This document shows positions 7,317 to 15,272 of a stretch of DNA of 64,000 nt, piece by piece; the first letter of the stretch is position 1; the number at the start of each line of letters is the position of its first letter. Made by a program: the position numbers and the translations under genes. This stretch comes from JAWRCU01 sp033542235 (GTDB lineage Bacteria > Pseudomonadota > Alphaproteobacteria > Rhizobiales > Rhizobiaceae): assembly GCF_033542235.1 (NCBI RefSeq), contig NZ_JAWRCU010000004.1, positions 62,001 to 126,000 of the forward strand, read 5' to 3'. The notes below the pieces were generated by a model. That model worked only from the letters and a program-made list of their open reading frames with translations. It had not been told where the DNA came from and made no database searches.

Positions 7317-7946
7317 TCAAGCGGCCGTAAGGACGATATCTTCTGCGCTCGCGCGGATTGAAATTTCCATGCCGGCTTCCCTCGCCAGCAGCAGCGTGTA
7401 GTAGGGCTGCACGGCGTGTGCGTCGATCGGCTCTTCGGGCTTGCGGCCAGAGTGCAACTCGAGGAACTTGGGCGGGACACGGAGCATCGGGCCGGCAGCG
7501 GTCAGCGTGAATTTCGGCTCGGTCTCAGGGTTCTCGATATCGACCGTGATCTTGCCGCCGCGTGGGATCGCAGCATTGGCGATCAGGATCAGGTTGAGGA
7601 GCAGCTTCACCTTGTTCTTCGGCATCAGTGCACGTCGGCCGTTCCAGATGAATTCCGGCTTCTCATTGGCCAGGAATGCGGTCGCGACCGCCTCAGCATC
7701 ACCGGTGTCGATCAGCATGCCGGCCGAACCGGCCGCTCCGAAAGCGATGCGGGCAAACTGGAGCCGGGCCGAGGCGTTTTTCGCGCTGGCGCGGATCAGC
7801 TTCATAGCGTCTTCGTCGGCCCCCCCTTCGTCCAGCAGTTCCAAGCCGTTGTTGATGGCGCCGACGGGGGAAATGATATCGTGGCATACGCGGCTGCAAA
7901 GAAGCGCCGCAAGGTCGGGTGCCGAAAGCGTAAAAAGGTCGGCCAT
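7317..7946 (-). CDS. chpT: Histidine phosphotransferase ChpT
   Basis: 209-residue protein with the ChpT plan: an N-terminal dimerisation four-helix bundle with the phosphorylatable His22 in CSRVCHDIISPVGAINNGLELL, then a degenerate HATPase-like domain that does not bind ATP (no N- or G-box motifs seen). ChpT passes phosphate from the hybrid kinase CckA to CtrA and CpdR. Its location beside ctrA and a receiver gene fits. It is transcribed toward the receiver gene and is divergent from the DUF1134 gene. Confidence 0.93.
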   Translation of the reverse strand: MADLFTLSAPDLAALLCSRVCHDIISPVGAINNGLELLDEGGADEDAMKLIRASAKNASARLQFARIAFGAAGSAGMLIDTGDAEAVATAFLANEKPEFIWNGRRALMPKNKVKLLLNLILIANAAIPRGGKITVDIENPETEPKFTLTAAGPMLRVPPKFLELHSGRKPEEPIDAHAVQPYYTLLLAREAGMEISIRASAEDIVLTAA

Positions 7947-8273
7947 CGAAGACTATCTCCAGGCGTTCTCGTTTGCCGAAACCGACGGTGCGGCCAACCG
8001 GCGAATCATGCTGCAAAATGCAGAGGAACCGATACACAGCACGCGAACGCGCGGCAAGGAACGCAACGCCGCAACCCTTTGAAAAACACGGCTTATAGCC
8101 TCGTTTTCGCGGTTGCAGCAAATGCCGCCTTCCGAGATAGTTCGGATTTTATCATTTCGGACTTTAATGGTTGAAAAAGGATTACGGTTTAAGGTCTCCA
8201 AATGGTGACCAGAGGCTGACTGAGCTCAGGTCTCCGCTGTCGGGCAACGGGCTCGCTTACGGAGAAACGAAGG
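7947..8273. promoter_or_regulatory. Gene-free region between chpT and the DUF1134 gene
   Basis: 327 bases between divergent genes. It holds one GANTC site (GAATC, 8003-8007), about 60 bases upstream of chpT, and an AT-rich stretch at about 8150-8190 that may hold the DUF1134-gene promoter. A frame at 7953-8201 on the minus strand lacks a ribosome site and family features, so I do not call it. Confidence 0.4.
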
Positions 8274-8855
8274 ATGCTTTCAGAACTGATCAGGCGGAGT
8301 GTGATCCGCATCATAGCAATGCTGGCCGTATTGATCGCCGCGGTGCTTTTCGCTGCGTCGCCCGTGCGCGCCAACGAATACACGGCACAGGAGATCATCG
8401 ATTCCGGCCATCGCTTCTTCGGCGCGACGTCGGGCGGCCTTGCGACCGTGATCGAAAAGATCTTCGCGTCCTATGGCCTGCCGAACGGCTATGTGCTCGG
8501 CGAGGAGGGCTCCGGCGCCTTCATCGGCGGGCTCATTTACGGAGAGGGCACGCTCTACACGAAGAACGCCGGCGACCATAAGGTATTCTGGCAAGGGCCG
8601 TCGCTCGGCTGGGATTTCGGCGGCAACGGTGATCGCGCCATGATGCTGGTCTACAATCTCGACGACGTGTCGAATCTCTACCAGCGTTTCGCTGGTGTTG
8701 CCGGCTCGGCTTACGTGGTTGCCGGCCTCGGCTTCAACGTGCTGAAGAGCGGCAACATGCTGCTCGTGCCGGTCCGCACTGGCGTCGGCGCGAGGCTCGG
8801 AGTCAATGTAGGCTATCTGAAGCTGACCCAGACGCCGACCTGGAATCCGTTTTAG
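8274..8855 (+). CDS. Exported DUF1134 (EipA/YSC84-related) protein
   Basis: 193-residue protein with a cleavable signal peptide: hydrophobic core IIAMLAVLIAAVLFAA, probable cleavage after VRA near residue 34. The mature part is rich in Gly and aromatic residues and carries the DUF1134 blocks SGGLATVIEKIFASYGLPNGYV and GEEGSGAFIGGLIYGEGTLYTK, then GVGARLGVNVGYLKLT. From memory, the Brucella member of this family (EipA) is an envelope-integrity protein, so a periplasmic envelope role is likely. A GGAG-type ribosome site precedes the ATG. It is followed, about 95 bases on, by a membrane-anchored coiled-coil protein on the same strand. Confidence 0.85.
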   Translation: MLSELIRRSVIRIIAMLAVLIAAVLFAASPVRANEYTAQEIIDSGHRFFGATSGGLATVIEKIFASYGLPNGYVLGEEGSGAFIGGLIYGEGTLYTKNAGDHKVFWQGPSLGWDFGGNGDRAMMLVYNLDDVSNLYQRFAGVAGSAYVVAGLGFNVLKSGNMLLVPVRTGVGARLGVNVGYLKLTQTPTWNPF

Positions 8856-8949
8856 GAGGCGGGCGATCCCGGGAGGTCTGGATTCCTGCCATCAAGGCAT
8901 GCCAGATACGGATGTTGCTTTGTCGGTTGCGGTCCGATCGGATTGACGC

Positions 8950-10146
8950 GTGGTCCAGTCCATCCTCTTCTTCTCTCTCGGCTTTCTCGTCGCCGGCTTC
9001 CTCGCCCTGATGATCGCGCCGGCGATCTGGCGGCGCGCCGTTGCGCTCACCCGAAGGCGAATCGAGGCCTCGGTGCCGCTTTCGCTTGCCGACATACAGG
9101 CCGACAAGGACCGTATCCGCGCCGAGTTTGCCATGTCGACGAGGCGGCTTGAAATGAGCATCAAAAGCCTCAAGGAAAAGGCAGCCGCCCTGAAAATCGA
9201 GATAGGCCGCAACCGGGAGGAGCTCAACCGGCTCGCGGTCGAGCGTGACGAGAAGCATCAGGCATTCTCGGCGCTCGAAGCTCAGGCCGGCGAGCTTCGC
9301 GCCGAGTTGCGTCAGCGGGAGGAGCAGTTGCGCCTGTTGGGCGATCGGCTCGTCGAAGCGGAGCAGGCGCTGCAGGAACGTGCGCTGGACCTGGACGAGG
9401 CGAGCCTGATGGCATCGAACAGGCAGATCGAGCTGGTTGCGCGGCAGGCGGAGAGGCCCGTGGGCGACGTGGAGCAGCGCAAGGGGATCGACCAGCGGAT
9501 GCAGGACATTGCTGCCGAGAACAAGACAGTGCGCGATTCGCTAAAGGCCGAGCGCAAGAAGATTGCCGAACTCGAGAAACAGCTCGAGGGAGTGGTGGCC
9601 GCGCTCGCCGACCGCGAAGAAAAGCTCGACCGGCGCGAGCGCGAGTTTGCCCATCTGCGCGAGCAGGTCATGAACAAATCCGAGGCTGAGGACGAACTCA
9701 GCGAGAAGCTGATCGATGCACAGAAGGAAAAGGTCGAGCTCGAGGCGGAACTGGCCGAGATGGGGGCTCGGATGTCGGTGCTGCTCTCCGGCGCGAAAGA
9801 CGGCGATGCCGAGAAGGCAATGGCGAAGCTTAGCGAAGAGCGGGAGCGGCTGCAGGCGCGTCTCACGACCCTCACACGCGAGAACCGCAGGTTGAAGGCC
9901 GAGCTCTCGGCCCACGCAAAGGCAAAAGCCGAGGACTGGGATGAGCGACAAAGCAACGCGCTCTTGCGCAAGCAGATCAACGACCTCGCCGCCGAAGTGG
10001 TATCGCTGACCGCGGCGCTGGAGGGCCCGGATTCTCCGATCAACAAGGTCCTGGCTTCGGCTCCCGCAGATGCTGCCGCGACTGAAAAGATCGTCAGCCT
10101 TGCCGACCGGGTGCGGGCGCTGCAGGAGGCCGCGCAGAAAGGGTGA
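8950..10146 (+). CDS. Membrane-anchored long coiled-coil protein, function unknown
   Basis: 398 residues from a GTG start. One N-terminal membrane helix (ILFFSLGFLVAGFLALMIAP) is followed by a short basic segment (WRRAVALTRRR) and then almost continuous coiled coil to about residue 350, very rich in Glu, Arg, Lys and Leu. The likely topology is N-terminus out with the rod in the cytoplasm. I do not recognise a named family with certainty; similar membrane-anchored rods occur across the order. The GTG start is chosen because it directly precedes the membrane helix. A structural or envelope-scaffold role is only a guess. Confidence 0.75.
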   Translation: MVQSILFFSLGFLVAGFLALMIAPAIWRRAVALTRRRIEASVPLSLADIQADKDRIRAEFAMSTRRLEMSIKSLKEKAAALKIEIGRNREELNRLAVERDEKHQAFSALEAQAGELRAELRQREEQLRLLGDRLVEAEQALQERALDLDEASLMASNRQIELVARQAERPVGDVEQRKGIDQRMQDIAAENKTVRDSLKAERKKIAELEKQLEGVVAALADREEKLDRREREFAHLREQVMNKSEAEDELSEKLIDAQKEKVELEAELAEMGARMSVLLSGAKDGDAEKAMAKLSEERERLQARLTTLTRENRRLKAELSAHAKAKAEDWDERQSNALLRKQINDLAAEVVSLTAALEGPDSPINKVLASAPADAAATEKIVSLADRVRALQEAAQKG

Positions 10147-10187
10147 CTGATCCGGCCAGCCCCTGTTCGGCAACGCTTGCGCCCTTC

Positions 10188-10384
10188 GAGTACCCCTCAT
10201 CCGTCTCGGCGCTACGCGCCGAGCCACCTTCTCCCACAGGGGGAGAAGGGCGGCCTGGCGTTTTAGCTCGCTGCAAATTGCCGCGGTTGGAGATTGGCGG
10301 AGACGCAAATGCACCGCACCCCCTTCTCCCCTCGTGGGAGAAGGTGGCTCGGCGCTTCAGCGCCGAGACGGATGAGGGGTACTC
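10188..10384. repeat. Long inverted repeat, DUF559-associated family, locus A (no ORF inside)
   Basis: Left arm 10188-10250 and right arm about 10320-10384 are near-perfect reverse complements beginning GAGTACCCCTCATCCGTC at both outer ends. Each arm itself contains two hairpins: TCGGCGC/GCGCCGA and TTCTCCCAC facing a GGGAGAA run. About 70 bases lie between the arms and include GTTGGAGATTGGCGGAGACG, a core also seen at 39.97 kb. It sits between the coiled-coil gene and the SpoU methyltransferase gene, tail to tail. The arms match those of locus B at 45.1 kb very closely. Confidence 0.85.
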
Positions 10385-10413
10385 CAGTAGCCGGAGACGT
10401 TGTTCCGCCTCGC

Positions 10414-11211
10414 CTACCTGTTCCTGATCTCATGCAGCGCGATTGCGGCGGTGGTCGCAACGTTGAGGCTGTCGAATCCCTCCGAGATAGGGATACGGAC
10501 CGTTTGCAGGCGCTCCATCAGATCGCTGGGGAGGCCATCGCCCTCGGTGCCAAGAAAGAGCGCCATGCGCTCTCGCCGTGCGAGATCGCGGATGTCGGTT
10601 TGCCCCTTGGGCGACAATGCGAGCTGGGTGAAGCCGCCGGCAGCCAGCATCTCCATCAGCCGCTCATCTGAGCCGGCTTCGGCGAAGGGCACCTTCAGAG
10701 CAGCGCCGACCGAAACCCTGATCGCCTTGCGGTAGAGCGGATCGCAGCAGGTCTCATCGTAGAGCACGGCGTCAGCACCGAATGCTGCCGCATTGCGGAA
10801 GATCGCGCCCATATTGTCGTGGTTGGCGATGCCGACGAGCGCAACGACCAGTGCGAGGGCAGGCAGGCTGGACAGCAGGTCCTCGGCGCTTTCCTCGTTG
10901 CGCCTGCGCCCTATCGCCAGTACGCCGCGATGGATCGGAAAGCCGGCAACGGCGTCCATCACCCGTCGCGAGGCCACGTAGACGGGCAGCTCCTCACGCG
11001 CTTTTGCGAGCGTCCTCTCAATGCCGGCCAAGCGTGATTCGAGGATCAATACCGATTCGGCCTCGAATCGGCGGGCTGAAAACAAGACATCGAGGACGAC
11101 CTTGCCCTCGGCGACGAAACGGCCGTGGCGTCCGACAAGGTCACGCTCGCGAATGTCGCGGTAGGCCGCAATGCGGGGATCGTCAGGATCGTTGACGACG
11201 ATAGGCATCAT
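10414..11211 (-). CDS. SpoU/TrmH-family RNA 2'-O-methyltransferase
   Basis: 265-residue SPOUT methyltransferase. Motif 1 is NHDNMGAIFRNAAAFGADAV, motif 2 FLGTEGDGLP and motif 3 DSLNVATTAAIALHE, the three segments of the trefoil knot that binds SAM. An N-terminal L30-like RNA-binding region precedes them (VGRHGRFVAEGKVVLDVLF). It methylates a ribose 2'-OH in tRNA or rRNA; the target cannot be read from sequence. The start may be the first or second of two adjacent ATGs. It stands alone, with a long inverted repeat 30 bases beyond its stop. Confidence 0.9.
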   Translation of the reverse strand: MMPIVVNDPDDPRIAAYRDIRERDLVGRHGRFVAEGKVVLDVLFSARRFEAESVLILESRLAGIERTLAKAREELPVYVASRRVMDAVAGFPIHRGVLAIGRRRNEESAEDLLSSLPALALVVALVGIANHDNMGAIFRNAAAFGADAVLYDETCCDPLYRKAIRVSVGAALKVPFAEAGSDERLMEMLAAGGFTQLALSPKGQTDIRDLARRERMALFLGTEGDGLPSDLMERLQTVRIPISEGFDSLNVATTAAIALHEIRNR

Positions 11212-11409
11212 AGCTGAACGGTCGCTCCGCTTCGTTCACTCCCTGTGCCGATACGGCGTTTGGAGCGATGTGTGAAGCGGGCGCGAAACCCAGCAAGGTC
11301 GGGATGCTTAACTGGAGCCGGCGTGCTCAAGTTGGAGCGCCACGCCGCCCTCTATCTTTGCTTCCGAATCGGAATCTATCCGAAAGCCACGCACTGTTCG
11401 GCCGATTCG

Positions 11410-11742
11410 CTAACCATTCGCCGCGCGACGCATGACCCTCTTCGGAGCCTCTTCGGCGAAGAGCTCCTCGAGCGTCTCGATAACACGGCGGGCGGCCTGC
11501 GACTTGCAGGAGTAGTAGATCATCTGTCGGTCGCGCCGCGTCTCGACAAGATTTAGGCTGCGCAGCTTGGCCAGATGTTGCGAGAGCGCAGACTGGCTGA
11601 GCGAGACCTTTTCGGCAATCGCGCCCACCGACATCTCGTTATCGAGGAGCTGCTCGATAATCGCAAGCCGTTTGCCGTTGGCCAGCAGCGATAAAAGGGC
11701 CGCTGCCGCGTCGGCGTTTCCATTGAGTTTTGAAGCGTGCAT
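11410..11742 (-). CDS. ArsR/SmtB-family regulator resembling NolR
   Basis: 110-residue winged-helix regulator. The recognition helix region is MSVGAIAEKVSLSQSALSQHLAKLRSLNLVETRRD followed by the wing QMIYYSC. The wording SLSQSALSQHLAKLR is shared with NolR and related rhizobial ArsR proteins. There is one cysteine, in the YYSCKSQ segment, and no ELCVCDL metal site, so metal sensing by the classic alpha-3 site is unlikely. The ATG at 11742 was chosen because upstream codons (to 11850) lie in an AT-rich, operator-like region. A palindrome TTTAGC-A-GCTAAA 117 bases upstream may be its operator. It is codirectional with the HugZ-like gene upstream. Confidence 0.88.
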   Translation of the reverse strand: MHASKLNGNADAAAALLSLLANGKRLAIIEQLLDNEMSVGAIAEKVSLSQSALSQHLAKLRSLNLVETRRDRQMIYYSCKSQAARRVIETLEELFAEEAPKRVMRRAANG

Positions 11743-11858
11743 TTCTTCCCCCACGAGGGACGTGTTTCTCGGGGAACGCCATGGGGGCAATGGCGTTCCG
11801 GATTTGATCTCCGTCGGCGCGTCCGCCAGAATCGGAGGTAATATACACAAGTTAATAT

Positions 11859-11871
11859 TTTAGCAGCTAAA
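11859..11871. promoter_or_regulatory. Perfect TTTAGC-A-GCTAAA palindrome, possible ArsR/NolR operator
   Basis: A 13-base inverted repeat with one central base, inside an AT-rich island (11838-11872) otherwise rare in this GC-rich window, 117 bases upstream of the ArsR start. NolR sites contain TTAG-type half-sites, so this is a reasonable autoregulatory operator, not proven. Confidence 0.45.
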
Positions 11872-11908
11872 CGACAAGACACCCGCCGTCAGGTTGGGCC
11901 AAATTTAC

Positions 11909-12679
11909 TCAACCCTGGGTGCCAAGTAGCGTCCTGCCTTGCTGAACCAGTGCAACCAGCATCTTGCGCAAATCGGCCGCGCTCGCAAGCGGTTCGTCGA
12001 AAAAGACGCGCCTGCTGTCATCACCCAGGGCAAGGTCGAGGCCTTCGGCATCGATGCCGGTGATCGTCCAGCCTTCGCCTCGGGCCTTGGCGAAAGCGTG
12101 CGCATAGATGTCGACGGCGTCCGGGTGGTCGGCGTTCATGTGATCGATTGCCGGTTGTTCGGCCTCCGCCAGCGCTCCATTCGTGGGAAGGTCGGAGACG
12201 AGGTCGGAGCCGGTCAGCTGATAGGCCTTGCCGAAGCCGGCATTGAGGCTGGCGCGTTCGATCGCAAGGCGAAAAAACGAGAAGTCGGCGAAGCTCGCAT
12301 AGAGCTTCGCCTTTGGATGACGATTGAGATAACGGCGCTCAGCTCGTCCTTGCTCGAGTGCGCCGCGTTCTAGCTTCATGGCCCGGCAGTGCAGGCTGAT
12401 GCGCGGGTAGGCGAGGGGGTCGCCCTTGCCGGGTTCTCCCACGAGCAGCGAACAGCGCGGGTCGGCGAGGATGGCTGCCGTGTGCTCGGAAAGCGCCGAA
12501 ACGAGGATGAGCGGCGCGCCGTCGAGATCGGTCGCCACCGCCACGCGGCTGGCGAGCGGTGCGCCGGTGCCGGGCTCGAGCGCCGCGAGCGCACCATAGC
12601 GGCCAGTCCTGACCAGCGTCTTCGCCTGCCTGATTGCGTCGGCATCGGTCTCGCGAATTACGGACTTCTTTTCTTCCAC
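11909..12679 (-). CDS. HugZ-type heme-utilisation / FMN-binding split-barrel protein with DUF2470 tail
   Basis: 256-residue protein. The N-terminal split barrel (about 1-150) has the PNPOx-like sequence GALAALEPGTGAPLASRVAVATDLDG followed by LSEHTAAILADPRCSLL. The C-terminal DUF2470 domain starts AIDHMNADHPDAVDIYAHAF and ends LRKMLVALVQQGR. This two-domain plan is that of HugZ/HutZ heme-degrading or heme-storage proteins and of alphaproteobacterial homologues of unknown role. I choose the GTG at 12679; the in-frame ATG at 12748 would translate a hairpin repeat (INLPYSLFAIPYSLF), which is not protein-like. Followed by the ArsR gene on the same strand. Confidence 0.85.
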   Translation of the reverse strand: MEEKKSVIRETDADAIRQAKTLVRTGRYGALAALEPGTGAPLASRVAVATDLDGAPLILVSALSEHTAAILADPRCSLLVGEPGKGDPLAYPRISLHCRAMKLERGALEQGRAERRYLNRHPKAKLYASFADFSFFRLAIERASLNAGFGKAYQLTGSDLVSDLPTNGALAEAEQPAIDHMNADHPDAVDIYAHAFAKARGEGWTITGIDAEGLDLALGDDSRRVFFDEPLASAADLRKMLVALVQQGRTLLGTQG

Positions 12680-12688
12680 GTCGGATCT

Positions 12689-12788
12689 CTGGAATAGCGA
12701 ATAGGGAATGGCGAATAGCGAATAGGGTAGGTTTATCTGCGGGTCCATCTATTCGCTACTCGCTATTCCCTATTCGCTATGCGCAACG
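12689..12788. repeat. Hairpin of 7-bp units (copy 3)
   Basis: Arms at about 12689-12731 and 12750-12782 consist of 7-mers AATAGCG, AATAGGG and AATGGCG repeated four to five times, inverted with respect to each other. It lies between the clpS stop and the HugZ-like start, both genes on the minus strand. The clpS stop (GAA TAG CG) looks like one unit of the repeat. The unit is 7 bp, not 8, and differs from copies 1 and 2, yet the two arms agree with each other. Confidence 0.72.
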
Positions 12789-13130
12789 CTATTCCTCCGG
12801 CTCGGTCGTGAAAAGCAGCGGATAGCCCGCCTTGCGGCCGGCCTCGGTGGCGCGGGTCGCCTTGGTCTCGGCGATGTCCTTGGTAAAGACGGCCACCACA
12901 CAGACGCCGCGCCGATGGGCGGTGATCATGACGCGGTAAGCCTGGTCCGCACTCATGCGAAATTCGGCCTTGAGCACTGTGACGACGAATTCGCGCGGGG
13001 TGAAATCGTCATTGACGAGGATGACTTTGTGCAGCTTCGGGCGCTGCGTCTTCGGCACTGCCTTGGCCATAGGCCGGGTGATGGTGTTTGCGTCGGGCAT
13101 GGGAGCGGCTCCCGATGACGGAACGGACAA
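12789..13130 (-). CDS. clpS: ATP-dependent Clp protease adaptor ClpS
   Basis: 113-residue adaptor that delivers N-degron substrates to ClpAP. The core begins HKVILVNDDFTPREFVVTVLKAEF and ends VVAVFTKDIAETKATRATEAGRKAGYPLLFTTEP, both typical. Asn40-Asp41-Asp42 match the residues that hold the substrate alpha-amino group. The hydrophobic gatekeeper position, Met in Escherichia coli (YTPMEFV), is Arg46 here (FTPREFV), a change I associate with alphaproteobacterial ClpS2-type adaptors of narrower specificity. The start may be the first ATG or Met11; the N-terminal tail is flexible in the family. clpA is not in the window. Confidence 0.95.
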   Translation of the reverse strand: MSVPSSGAAPMPDANTITRPMAKAVPKTQRPKLHKVILVNDDFTPREFVVTVLKAEFRMSADQAYRVMITAHRRGVCVVAVFTKDIAETKATRATEAGRKAGYPLLFTTEPEE

Positions 13131-13487
13131 AAACGCTGCCCTATATAGGCTCGCACAACAGGCCGGCGAGGTCCATGCCGCCGAGCTGGGCTAGCACCCA
13201 ACTGTAGCGGTGATCGGTCGGCGCCTTCGTGACCTTCTTCCGCATGATTTACGCGGCAAAATGCGCGCTTGACACAATCATGCCACAATACCACTTGCCG
13301 GTTGTTGGCCGGCGCAAGAGCCGTTGATGATCAGCGCCTTGGTAACCAGCGAGGTCCGAAGTTCTTTCTTATGCCTAGTGACAGTCCTTTCCGACGGACG
13401 ATTCCGCCTCTGACAGCCAGCCCGCGCTAGGCCGCCTATCGGCTCACGCGACCGGTCCAAAGGCGGCCGATCGGTGCGAGGTGAGCC
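13131..13487. other. Gene-free region between clpS and mgtE
   Basis: 357 bases between divergent genes. A TTGACA hexamer at 13269-13274 could be a -35 element for mgtE but has no convincing -10 at the right distance. I looked for a magnesium (M-box) riboswitch before mgtE and did not recognise one. The segment 13370-13460 has several GC-rich short inverted repeats of uncertain meaning. Confidence 0.35.
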
Positions 13488-14873
13488 ATGAACGACAATT
13501 CACAAATCGAGCTCGTCAAGGACGCAAGCTCAATCGACCCTCATGCGCTCGCCATGCGTCTGGCCGAGGAGCGTGCGCCAGACATCGTCGAGGCGTTGAA
13601 CGAGCGGACGCCCGAGGACGCCGCCCTTGTCCTCCAGGCACTGTCTCCGGAGCGCGCCATTGAAGTGCTCGACCAGCCCAGCCTGGACTGCGGCCCGGAA
13701 ATCATCGCTGTGCTGCCTCGAAGCCAGGCCGCGGCCTATCTTTCGGGCATGTCGGCCGACCGTGTTGCCGACGTATTCCATGAGCTGGAGGAGCCTACGC
13801 GTTCAGAGCTTCTCAGCCTGCTCGACGTCGACACGAAGGCGTCGCTGGAAAGATTGCTGGCCTATCCGGAGGAAACCGCTGGCGCCATCATGACCACCGA
13901 ATTCGTCTCGGTCCCGTCGAACTGGACGATCGCCGAGGTGCTCCATCACATCCGCACGGTCGAGCGCACGCGTGAGACGGTCTATTCCGTATTCGTAGTC
14001 GACCCGGTCAAAAACAAGCTTGTCCATGCGGTAACGCTCAGGCGTCTGATCTCCGGTGATCCGCACGCCTCCGTACTTACCGTCGCCCCGTCGCGAAAGC
14101 CGATCATGATCTCGCCGTTGGCGCCGCGCGACGAGGCGGTGCGGCTCATCTCCAAATACGACCTTCTTGCAGTGCCGGTGGTCGACGCACACCGCCATGT
14201 GATCGGTATCGTCACGGTCGACGATGTGATCGACGCAATTTTCCAGCAGCAGACCGCGGAAGTGCAGCGCTTCGGCGGCATGGAGGCTCTCGACGAGCCC
14301 TATATGGACATTTCGTTTCCCGGAATGATCCGGAAGCGCGCCGGCTGGCTCTGTGTCCTGTTCCTTTCCGAGATGCTGACCGCCACGGCCATGCAGGGCT
14401 TCGAGGACGAGCTGTCGAGAGCGCTCGTGCTCACCATGTTCATCCCGCTCATCATGAGCTCGGGTGGCAATTCGGGCTCCCAGGCCACTTCGCTGCTGAT
14501 CCGTGCGCTTGCCCTCCACGAAATCAGGCTGCGCGACTGGTGGAGGGTGGCGTTGAGAGAGCTGCCCACCGGTCTGATGCTCGGCGCCATACTTGGCGTG
14601 ATCGGCATGATCCGCATCACGCTGTGGCAGAAGATCGGATTCTACGACTATGGCGAGCACTGGCCGCTGGTGGCGTTGACCGTAGGTGCCGCACTGGTCG
14701 GCGTCGTCAGCTTTGGCTCGATGGCCGGCTCGATGCTGCCCTTCATCCTGCGAGGGATGGGGTTCGACCCGGCGAGCGCCTCGGCCCCGTTCGTCGCGAC
14801 GCTCGTCGACGTCACGGGACTCGTGATCTACTTCTCGGTGGCGCTGGTGATCCTGCGCGGCACCCTCTTGTGA
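13488..14873 (+). CDS. mgtE: Magnesium transporter MgtE
   Basis: 461-residue inner-membrane Mg2+ channel. The N-terminal helical domain (about 20-130) is followed by the tandem CBS pair (about 135-265; TAGAIMTTEFVSVP and LLAVPVVDAHRHVIGIVTVDDVID), a plug helix and five membrane helices from about 290 to the end. The pore segment contains LIMSSGGNSGSQA, and the conserved pore Asp441 is in VATLVDVTGLVIYF. Length matches the family. Cytosolic Mg2+ binds between the N and CBS domains and closes the pore, so regulation is at least partly at protein level. The ribosome site GAGGTGAGCC precedes the ATG. Confidence 0.96.
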   Translation: MNDNSQIELVKDASSIDPHALAMRLAEERAPDIVEALNERTPEDAALVLQALSPERAIEVLDQPSLDCGPEIIAVLPRSQAAAYLSGMSADRVADVFHELEEPTRSELLSLLDVDTKASLERLLAYPEETAGAIMTTEFVSVPSNWTIAEVLHHIRTVERTRETVYSVFVVDPVKNKLVHAVTLRRLISGDPHASVLTVAPSRKPIMISPLAPRDEAVRLISKYDLLAVPVVDAHRHVIGIVTVDDVIDAIFQQQTAEVQRFGGMEALDEPYMDISFPGMIRKRAGWLCVLFLSEMLTATAMQGFEDELSRALVLTMFIPLIMSSGGNSGSQATSLLIRALALHEIRLRDWWRVALRELPTGLMLGAILGVIGMIRITLWQKIGFYDYGEHWPLVALTVGAALVGVVSFGSMAGSMLPFILRGMGFDPASASAPFVATLVDVTGLVIYFSVALVILRGTLL

Positions 14874-14957
14874 GGGTACCGCGGCTGAAACCGATAGAGC
14901 GGCTACGCCTGTGCGCTTTTCGCTCGCGCGGTTCTTCGGTCCGGCCAGTTGCGCCAA

Positions 14958-15194
14958 TCACTGATTGGCGGGATCGGTCTCGGCATCAAAGGCCCATCTG
15001 CAGATGACCGCCGAAGCCAGCAGACAGGGGATGGACGCGAGGCCGGCGAGCACGAGCGAGCCGGTGAGGCCGACGTCGAGCGAATGGATGATGAGCCCGA
15101 TGATGGTCCCGGCAATCGTCAGCATCTTCACAACAAGAAAGAGTGCTGCGGCTATCGTGGCGAAAATGGTCTTGGCGGTGAAAATTCGTTCCAT
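14958..15194 (-). CDS. Small two-helix membrane protein, hypothetical
   Basis: 78-residue protein with hydrophobic segments at about 8-36 (FATIAAALFLVVKMLTIAGTIIGLII) and 42-66 (GLTGSLVLAGLASIPCLLASAVI) and a short acidic tail. No family recognised. The composition is typical of a real membrane protein rather than of an antisense shadow, which is why I keep it, but no strong ribosome site is seen. It is convergent with mgtE. Confidence 0.5.
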   Translation of the reverse strand: MERIFTAKTIFATIAAALFLVVKMLTIAGTIIGLIIHSLDVGLTGSLVLAGLASIPCLLASAVICRWAFDAETDPANQ

Positions 15195-15272
15195 TTGGAC
15201 ATGCCCATGAAGCAGCCGGAGCGGCAGCGGGCTGCCTCTCGACGGCTGAAAGGTTGATGAAATAGGGAGGTC

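Noticed and set aside
7953..8201. 82-residue minus-strand frame upstream of chpT
   Set aside because: No ribosome site and no recognisable features; more likely promoter DNA.
12680..12748. N-terminal extension of the HugZ-like protein from ATG 12748
   Set aside because: The extra residues translate the 7-bp hairpin repeat; the GTG at 12679 fits the family start.
13269..13297. TTGACA promoter for mgtE
   Set aside because: No acceptable -10 element at 16-18 bases; only a single hexamer match.
13190..13487. Magnesium riboswitch (M-box) before mgtE
   Set aside because: I could not find the conserved M-box pattern; GC-rich short repeats alone do not support it.
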